A stretch of 64,000 nt of DNA, taken from Desulfuromonadales bacterium. GTDB taxonomy: Bacteria; Desulfobacterota; Desulfuromonadia; Desulfuromonadales; BM103. The position numbers were made by a program, and so were the translations under genes. The stretch lies in the NCBI GenBank assembly GCA_030145195.1, contig JAQYVY010000011.1, forward strand, positions 1 through 64,000, in the 5' to 3' direction. Position 1 is the stretch's first letter; each line of letters begins with the position of its first letter. This document shows positions 59,470-64,000 of this stretch, one piece after another. Below the pieces are notes generated by a model. That model saw only the letters and a program-made list of their open reading frames with translations, did no database searches and had not been told where the DNA came from.

Positions 59470-61014
59470 ATGAAACCAGTTGGGAATCAGCACACACCCG
59501 CCAGACCTGAACAGGTCGATAGTGCCACCCCGTTCCCAGAATTTCTGGAAACTTTCAAAGCCAGCCTGAGAAATGTCTTTCGCCGCCGGGAAGATCTTGA
59601 TCAGCTAAGCGTCAATCGTGGCTTGCCGCCGTATGTGCTGCGGGATGTTATGGCTTGCAGCCCGTTCTCGACCTTCATCCCCTCTGAGTATGGTGGCCGG
59701 GGAGGGGGCTTGCAAGAGGGGGTCGCGTTGGTTGAGGCTGCCGCCTATGAATCTCTGCCTCTGGCTCTGATCTTTGGTATCAACTGGGCACTCTTCATCC
59801 AGCCGGTCACAAAGTACGGGCAAGCCTCGGCCCGTCAAGCCGTTTTAACTGATTTTGTCCAGCACCGGAAGATGGGTGGTCTGATGATCACCGAGCCGGA
59901 TTACGGCAGTGATGCCTTGCACATGCAAACAGCCTGGACTCAACAGGGTGACGGTTGTCATCTCCGGGGCACTAAGCACTGGGCGGGGTTGACCGGTTGG
60001 GCCGACTATTGGCTGCTCACGGCACGACACGCCAGCGAAACGAAAGGGCTTGCTCGCGATATCGATTTTTTTATCTGTGATGCCAACGCCCCGGGGCAGC
60101 AGGTTGTTGTCGAGGAAAAATTCCACAACCTCGGCCTCTACATGATCCCTTACGGTCGCAACCGCATCGATGTCGTTGTCCCCGAAACACATCGGCTGCT
60201 TCCCCAGAGTACCGGCATCAAAATGATGCTTGATTTGCTGCACCGTAGCCGCATGCAGTTTCCGGCGATGGCGATGGGGTTCCTCACCCGGATTCTCGAT
60301 GAGGCGACCAGCCATTGTCGTGAGCGCCTGGTCGGGGGCAAGTCGTTGCTCAGCTACGACCAGGTTCAGGCCCGCCTGGCAAAGATTCAGTCGGCTTTTA
60401 CTATCTGTTCAGCAATGTGTGTTAATAGCTGTGAGCGTGCCGGTGTTGAAAACAACCTGGCAACTCACGGCCTGGAAGCCAACGCAATCAAGACCTGCAT
60501 CACCGATTTGATGCAGGAGGCGTCTCAGTCACTCCTCCAGTTGGTGGGGGCAAAAGGGTACCGTCTCGATCATTTCGCTGGCCGTGCCGTGGTCGACTGC
60601 CGGCCGTTCCAGATCTTCGAGGGTTCTAACGACATTCTTTACGCGCAGATCTCTGAAGCTCTTCTCAAGCAGGTAAAGGTCGCCCGCGAGAAGAATCTGT
60701 CCCGTTATTTGAGCCGCTTTGAGTTGACGCAACGTGCCAGCGGCCAGCTCAGAAAATGGCTCGATTTCGAGCTCGATTCTTCGCTGTCGCAGCGCAAGCT
60801 GGTTGAGTTGGGCCAAGTTGTCAGTCGGATTGTGGCTATGGAGCTGGTTCTAAAACTGGGCGACAAGGGATTTAACAAGGCGTTGATCGATGCCAGTCTG
60901 GTCAACCTTCAACAAGAGATTACGGCGATGTTAACCAACTGCACCTTTGATAACCGCACCGAACTGATTGAGTCAGATCAGAGTCATCCCTCCTGGCGAA
61001 ATTTCTGCGACTAA
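59470..61014 (+). CDS. acyl-CoA dehydrogenase family protein
   Basis: The 514-residue product has GGLMITEPDYGSDALHMQTAW (FAD/substrate loop), GTKHWAGLTGWADYWLL and FQIFEGSNDILYAQISE, where the catalytic-base-type glutamate of the family lies. The length and divergent middle set it apart from classic beta-oxidation enzymes. The substrate is unknown. No fatty-acid genes are adjacent. Confidence 0.88.
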   Translation: MKPVGNQHTPARPEQVDSATPFPEFLETFKASLRNVFRRREDLDQLSVNRGLPPYVLRDVMACSPFSTFIPSEYGGRGGGLQEGVALVEAAAYESLPLALIFGINWALFIQPVTKYGQASARQAVLTDFVQHRKMGGLMITEPDYGSDALHMQTAWTQQGDGCHLRGTKHWAGLTGWADYWLLTARHASETKGLARDIDFFICDANAPGQQVVVEEKFHNLGLYMIPYGRNRIDVVVPETHRLLPQSTGIKMMLDLLHRSRMQFPAMAMGFLTRILDEATSHCRERLVGGKSLLSYDQVQARLAKIQSAFTICSAMCVNSCERAGVENNLATHGLEANAIKTCITDLMQEASQSLLQLVGAKGYRLDHFAGRAVVDCRPFQIFEGSNDILYAQISEALLKQVKVAREKNLSRYLSRFELTQRASGQLRKWLDFELDSSLSQRKLVELGQVVSRIVAMELVLKLGDKGFNKALIDASLVNLQQEITAMLTNCTFDNRTELIESDQSHPSWRNFCD

Positions 61015-61206
61015 AATTCATTCTGAACCCTTCGGGGCAGAGATTGCGCGGCTTAAGCGAGAGTGTCTTCGCTTAGGTTGAGGACAAGACTTTTTCTGCC
61101 TTTCATGTTAATCTTCGCCTTCATTGCTGGCTGGACGGGGAGGGCTGATTCTGCTCGTTTTTGAGCCCCTTTCCGCAGAGCTTAAATTCAGAAAGATAAT
61201 TATTGC

Positions 61207-62322
61207 ATGTTCGGCACTGTGCTCACCACCGTTGTAACAGCTCTTCACCTGTACGTCTTTTGTCGCGCTAGTAGCGTCCCTCAACTGACTCGTTTCCTTC
61301 CCAAACGCTTTCTGGTCTCGATCGGTGCATTACTATGGGGCTTTTTTCTGATCGGCCGCCTGTATGGACATGACAACGCCGGTTTCATTGCCGGGTGCTT
61401 GGAACAGCTATCAATGACCTGGATGGCAGCGTTGTTTCTCTGCACGGTGTGTCTTTTGGCTGTTGACCTGGTCACGGGTTTTGGTCGGTGGTCACGCTAT
61501 TCCTCAGTTTTACGCGGCCTGGCGCTGGTTGCAGGGCTGGCCCTTTCGACCATTGCTGTGGTGCAGGGCCTGCGACCGCCAGAGGTTGTGCCCTATGATG
61601 TCACCCTTGAGGGGCTTCCCGGAGCACTTGAGGGCACGGTCATCGTCGCTGTCTCTGATCTGCATTTGGGCTCGCGACTTGATGAACAATGGCTTAATGC
61701 ACGCATTGACCAGATCGAGGCTGAACAACCAGATTTAATTCTTCTGCTTGGGGATATTTACGAGGGACATGGAGAACCAGTTCTTGCACTGAAAGCGGCC
61801 TTGGCGAGACTGCAGGCCCCGTTAGGGGTTTGGGCGGTGCTGGGCAACCACGAGTTCCACCGCGGTGGTGAACCAAAAGCCGCGACCTTTGCTGGCAATG
61901 GTTTCACCGTACTGAGAAACTCCTGGGCAGAGGTGGCAAAGGGTCTGATCGTGGCTGGGGTCGATGACCTGACCAACGGTAAACGCAACGGTCACGGCAG
62001 CAAGGCTCTTCACCAGGCTCTGGCAGGGCGGCCTTCGGGGGCAACTCTTTTGTTGTCACACAGCCCCCTCTATGCGGCTGAGGCCGCCGCCGCAGGGTGC
62101 GGATTGATGCTCTCGGGCCATACCCACGGCGGCCAGCTTTGGCCTTTTGATTATCTTGTTCAACAACGTTATCCGTTGCTTGAAGGGCGCTACCAAGAAG
62201 GTGACATGATCATCGTCGTAAGCCGAGGAACAGGGACATGGGGGCCTCGCATGCGTCTGTGGCCCCCCGGCGAAATATCGCGAGTGACGCTGCATGCGCG
62301 AAAAAAGGTGTCATCCTCATGA
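61207..62322 (+). CDS. membrane-anchored metallophosphoesterase
   Basis: The 371-residue product has four N-terminal helices (about 1-125). A calcineurin-like phosphoesterase domain follows: VSDLHLGSRLD, LLLGDIYEG, LGNHEFHRGGEP, LLSHSPLY and SGHTHGGQLWP carry all metal ligands. It resembles YkuE/LpxH-like membrane phosphoesterases. Its stop overlaps the exonuclease start by four bases. Confidence 0.92.
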   Translation: MFGTVLTTVVTALHLYVFCRASSVPQLTRFLPKRFLVSIGALLWGFFLIGRLYGHDNAGFIAGCLEQLSMTWMAALFLCTVCLLAVDLVTGFGRWSRYSSVLRGLALVAGLALSTIAVVQGLRPPEVVPYDVTLEGLPGALEGTVIVAVSDLHLGSRLDEQWLNARIDQIEAEQPDLILLLGDIYEGHGEPVLALKAALARLQAPLGVWAVLGNHEFHRGGEPKAATFAGNGFTVLRNSWAEVAKGLIVAGVDDLTNGKRNGHGSKALHQALAGRPSGATLLLSHSPLYAAEAAAAGCGLMLSGHTHGGQLWPFDYLVQQRYPLLEGRYQEGDMIIVVSRGTGTWGPRMRLWPPGEISRVTLHARKKVSSS

Positions 62323-62948
62323 CCTCAACCCAACCTGAAACAATCGTCGTCCTTGACTTTGAAACCAGTGGCATCTCTCCAGACTGTGGTGACCGGGCGA
62401 TCGAAATTGGTGCGGTGGTGCTACAGCAGGGTAAGATCGTTGACCGCTTCCAGAGCTTGATGAACCCCGGTATTCGGGTCAACAGTTTTATTGAATCCTT
62501 CACCGGGATCACAAACCAGATGGTACAGAGTGCTCCCGCCGCGTCTGAGGTGATGCAGGAATTTGCCAAGTTTATCGGCAACAAACCACTGGTTGCCCAC
62601 AATGCCTCATTTGATAGTCGGTTTCTGGATGCCGAATTCAGCCGGATTTGTAAACACCGCACCCAGAATTTTGGCTGTTCGATGTTAACCGCACGCCGGG
62701 TCTATCCCGATGCTCCGAATCATAAATTGGAAACTCTGGTCCGTTTTAAAAATCTGCAGACCGATGGCACCTTTCATCGCGCTCTTGCTGATGCCGAAAT
62801 GACCGCATATCTCTGGCTGAAGATGAGCGATGACCTACAAACCCGCTTTGGCTTTCAAGAGGTTTCTTTTGCCTTAATGTGCGGGCTGATGAAAGTGCCG
62901 AAATCCCAGGTCAAAGGCTACCTGACTCGGTGCGCTGAACGCGTTTAA
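62319..62948 (+). CDS. 3'-5' exonuclease, DnaQ/PolC-like
   Basis: The 209-residue product has DEDDh motifs: VVLDFETSGISP (D,E), LVAHNASFDSRFLDAEF (D) and FHRALADAEMTAYLWLKM (H, D). It acts in DNA or RNA trimming or proofreading. The ATG at 62319 overlaps the upstream stop. Confidence 0.92.
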   Translation: MTSTQPETIVVLDFETSGISPDCGDRAIEIGAVVLQQGKIVDRFQSLMNPGIRVNSFIESFTGITNQMVQSAPAASEVMQEFAKFIGNKPLVAHNASFDSRFLDAEFSRICKHRTQNFGCSMLTARRVYPDAPNHKLETLVRFKNLQTDGTFHRALADAEMTAYLWLKMSDDLQTRFGFQEVSFALMCGLMKVPKSQVKGYLTRCAERV

Positions 62949-62969
62949 TTGAATGCGTTAAGGAGATTC

Positions 62970-63215
62970 ATGTCTCAGGAAAAACCAACGGGATATCAAG
63001 AAGAAGGCGTCGAGGTTCCATACGATCAAATTAACCCGGAGACGCTGCGTAATATGATCCATGAGTTCGTGACCAGAGACGGCGCAGATTGGGCTGATGC
63101 TGGTTGCACGCTGGAGGACAAGTATCAGCAGGTTCTTCAGCAGCTGCGAAAAAAGCGGGTTAAAGTCGTTTATGACCTGACATCACAAACCGCGAATATT
63201 GTCGCCAGCCGTTAA
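62970..63215 (+). CDS. UPF0270 (YheU-like) protein
   Basis: The 81-residue product has EVPYDQINPETLRNMIHEFVTRDGADW and QVLQQLRKKRVKVVYDLTSQ, matching the UPF0270 family (E. coli YheU), whose function is unknown. GGAG lies five bases before the ATG. Confidence 0.9.
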   Translation: MSQEKPTGYQEEGVEVPYDQINPETLRNMIHEFVTRDGADWADAGCTLEDKYQQVLQQLRKKRVKVVYDLTSQTANIVASR

Positions 63216-63300
63216 CGCTTTGCCACCCGGAAGTCCCCTCGTCTCGTGAACGTCAAACTTACGCACCAGAGGTTCTTTTAAGTCGCTGTCATCCCTGCCT

Positions 63301-64000
63301 TTAGTTTTTTTCTCTTTTCATCGCTGCCAAAAATGGTTCAAACAGGTCGAGTGGTAGCGGGAAGATGATCGTCGAGTTCTTCTCGGTGGCGATCTCGGTC
63401 AATGTTTGCAGGAAGCGCAGTTGCAGGGCGCCGCTCTCCTGCGAGATGATGCCAGCGGCATCCGCAAGTTTCTGTGAGGCCTGGAATTCACCTTCGGCGT
63501 GGATGACCTTGGCCCGGCGCTCGCGCTCGGCTTCTGCCTGGCGGGCCATGGCGCGTTGCATCTCCTGCGGCAGGTCGACATGCTTGATCTCGACATTGGA
63601 TATCTTGACCCCCCAAGGGTCGGTCTGTCGGTCGAGAATTTCCTGCAGCTGTTGATTGATGCGGTCGCGATGAGAGAGCAGCCCGTCCAGTTCCGCCTGG
63701 CCGAGGACGCTACGCAGCGAGGTCTGGGCCAGTTGGCTGGTGGCGTACAGGTAATCCTCAACTTCGATCAAAGCTTTTTCTGGTTCCACCACCCGGAAGT
63801 AAAGCACAGCGTTAACCTTGACCGAGACGTTGTCCTTGGTGATCACGTCTTGTGGCGGCACATCCATCGCCACGGTACGCAAGCTGACCTTGACGATTTT
63901 ATCGACCACCGGGATGATGAATCGTAGCCCTGGCCCCTTGACCATGGCGAAGCGGCCGAGGCGGAACACGACGCCGCGCTCGTATTCGTAAAGGACGCGA
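63301..64000 (-). CDS. slipin/stomatin-like SPFH protein, cut at the window edge
   Basis: The visible C-terminal part is 233 residues. The frame continues upstream past 64000 ([20 protein letters not shown]). The SPFH/band-7 blocks [41 protein letters not shown] and [20 protein letters not shown] are typical of slipins. They are followed by the [17 protein letters not shown] coiled coil. It is a membrane scaffold protein. The start and any NfeD partner lie outside the window. Confidence 0.93.
   Translation of the reverse strand, partial: RVLYEYERGVVFRLGRFAMVKGPGLRFIIPVVDKIVKVSLRTVAMDVPPQDVITKDNVSVKVNAVLYFRVVEPEKALIEVEDYLYATSQLAQTSLRSVLGQAELDGLLSHRDRINQQLQEILDRQTDPWGVKISNVEIKHVDLPQEMQRAMARQAEAERERRAKVIHAEGEFQASQKLADAAGIISQESGALQLRFLQTLTEIATEKNSTIIFPLPLDLFEPFLAAMKREKN

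Overview
The window reads as a chromosomal segment of a Gram-negative, anaerobic, respiratory bacterium, most like the Desulfuromonadales (Geobacter/Desulfuromonas relatives). This is inferred from gene content: a pentahaem NrfA nitrite reductase, many lipoproteins and periplasmic redox proteins, a divergent diadenylate cyclase, a HydE-like radical SAM enzyme, a PiT transporter with a PhoU-like tail, and a REC-PilZ regulator. There are no phage structural genes, no transposase, no CRISPR array and no rRNA. One tRNA gene, tRNA-Val(CAC), is present.

Layout. 1-7 kb: isolated genes (DUF2270, CNNM/CBS, Amt, DUF502, ferredoxin-nitroreductase, SEC-C mini-protein) separated by long mosaic repeats. 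7.4-15.2 kb: a minus-strand cluster of three lipoprotein genes: a WD40-caspase (C14) protein, an unknown lipoprotein and a TPR-CHAT protease. With a small plus-strand lipoprotein it is bracketed by near-identical direct repeats. 15.7-24.5 kb: NDH-2-like oxidoreductase, a methyltransferase remnant, DUF423, a CPA antiporter, a holin-like protein, a phasin-like/UbiB pair, an intact methyltransferase and MtfA. 24.8-33.2 kb: divergent diadenylate cyclase, RhlE helicase, PiT-PhoU, zinc ribbon, DUF3750, ABC exporter. 33.4-39 kb: cell-wall genes (MltB-type transglycosylase, LD-carboxypeptidase-SpmA-SpmB-glutamine amidotransferase operon, DUF1460). 39-47.5 kb: DUF815 ATPase, nrfA with an HcpR/FNR-like palindrome, DUF1499, a GNAT-histidine-kinase fusion and a thioredoxin/CXXCH/FMN-binding protein. 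48-64 kb: more ordinary chromosome: radical SAM, beta-helix protein, HD/YbgC/CobO, tRNA-Val, REC-PilZ, nitroreductase, dodecin, DUF882, PAS histidine kinase, acyl-CoA dehydrogenase, phosphoesterase-exonuclease pair, UPF0270, and a slipin cut by the window edge.

A second layer is the dispersed repeats. At least four palindromic families recur between genes: GGGGACAC/GTGTCCCC; GGGGTCAGCCC..GACAT..GGACAA; GGTCAGGTCTTGA/TCAAGACCTGACC; and GGTGACAGTAACCTCATT with its complement. They resemble REP/RAYT-type elements, but no RAYT gene lies in the window. A longer mosaic repeat with recognisable modules also recurs. One copy supplies a ribosome binding site and start codon to mtfA, and another runs into the 3' end of the SEC-C gene. 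The repeats thin out after about 48 kb.

The best candidates for new biology are the paired caspase-fold lipoprotein cluster in its repeat-bounded island, the divergent orphan diadenylate cyclase, the GNAT-kinase fusion, and the triple-redox-motif periplasmic protein. All calls come from reading the sequence. No database search was run.
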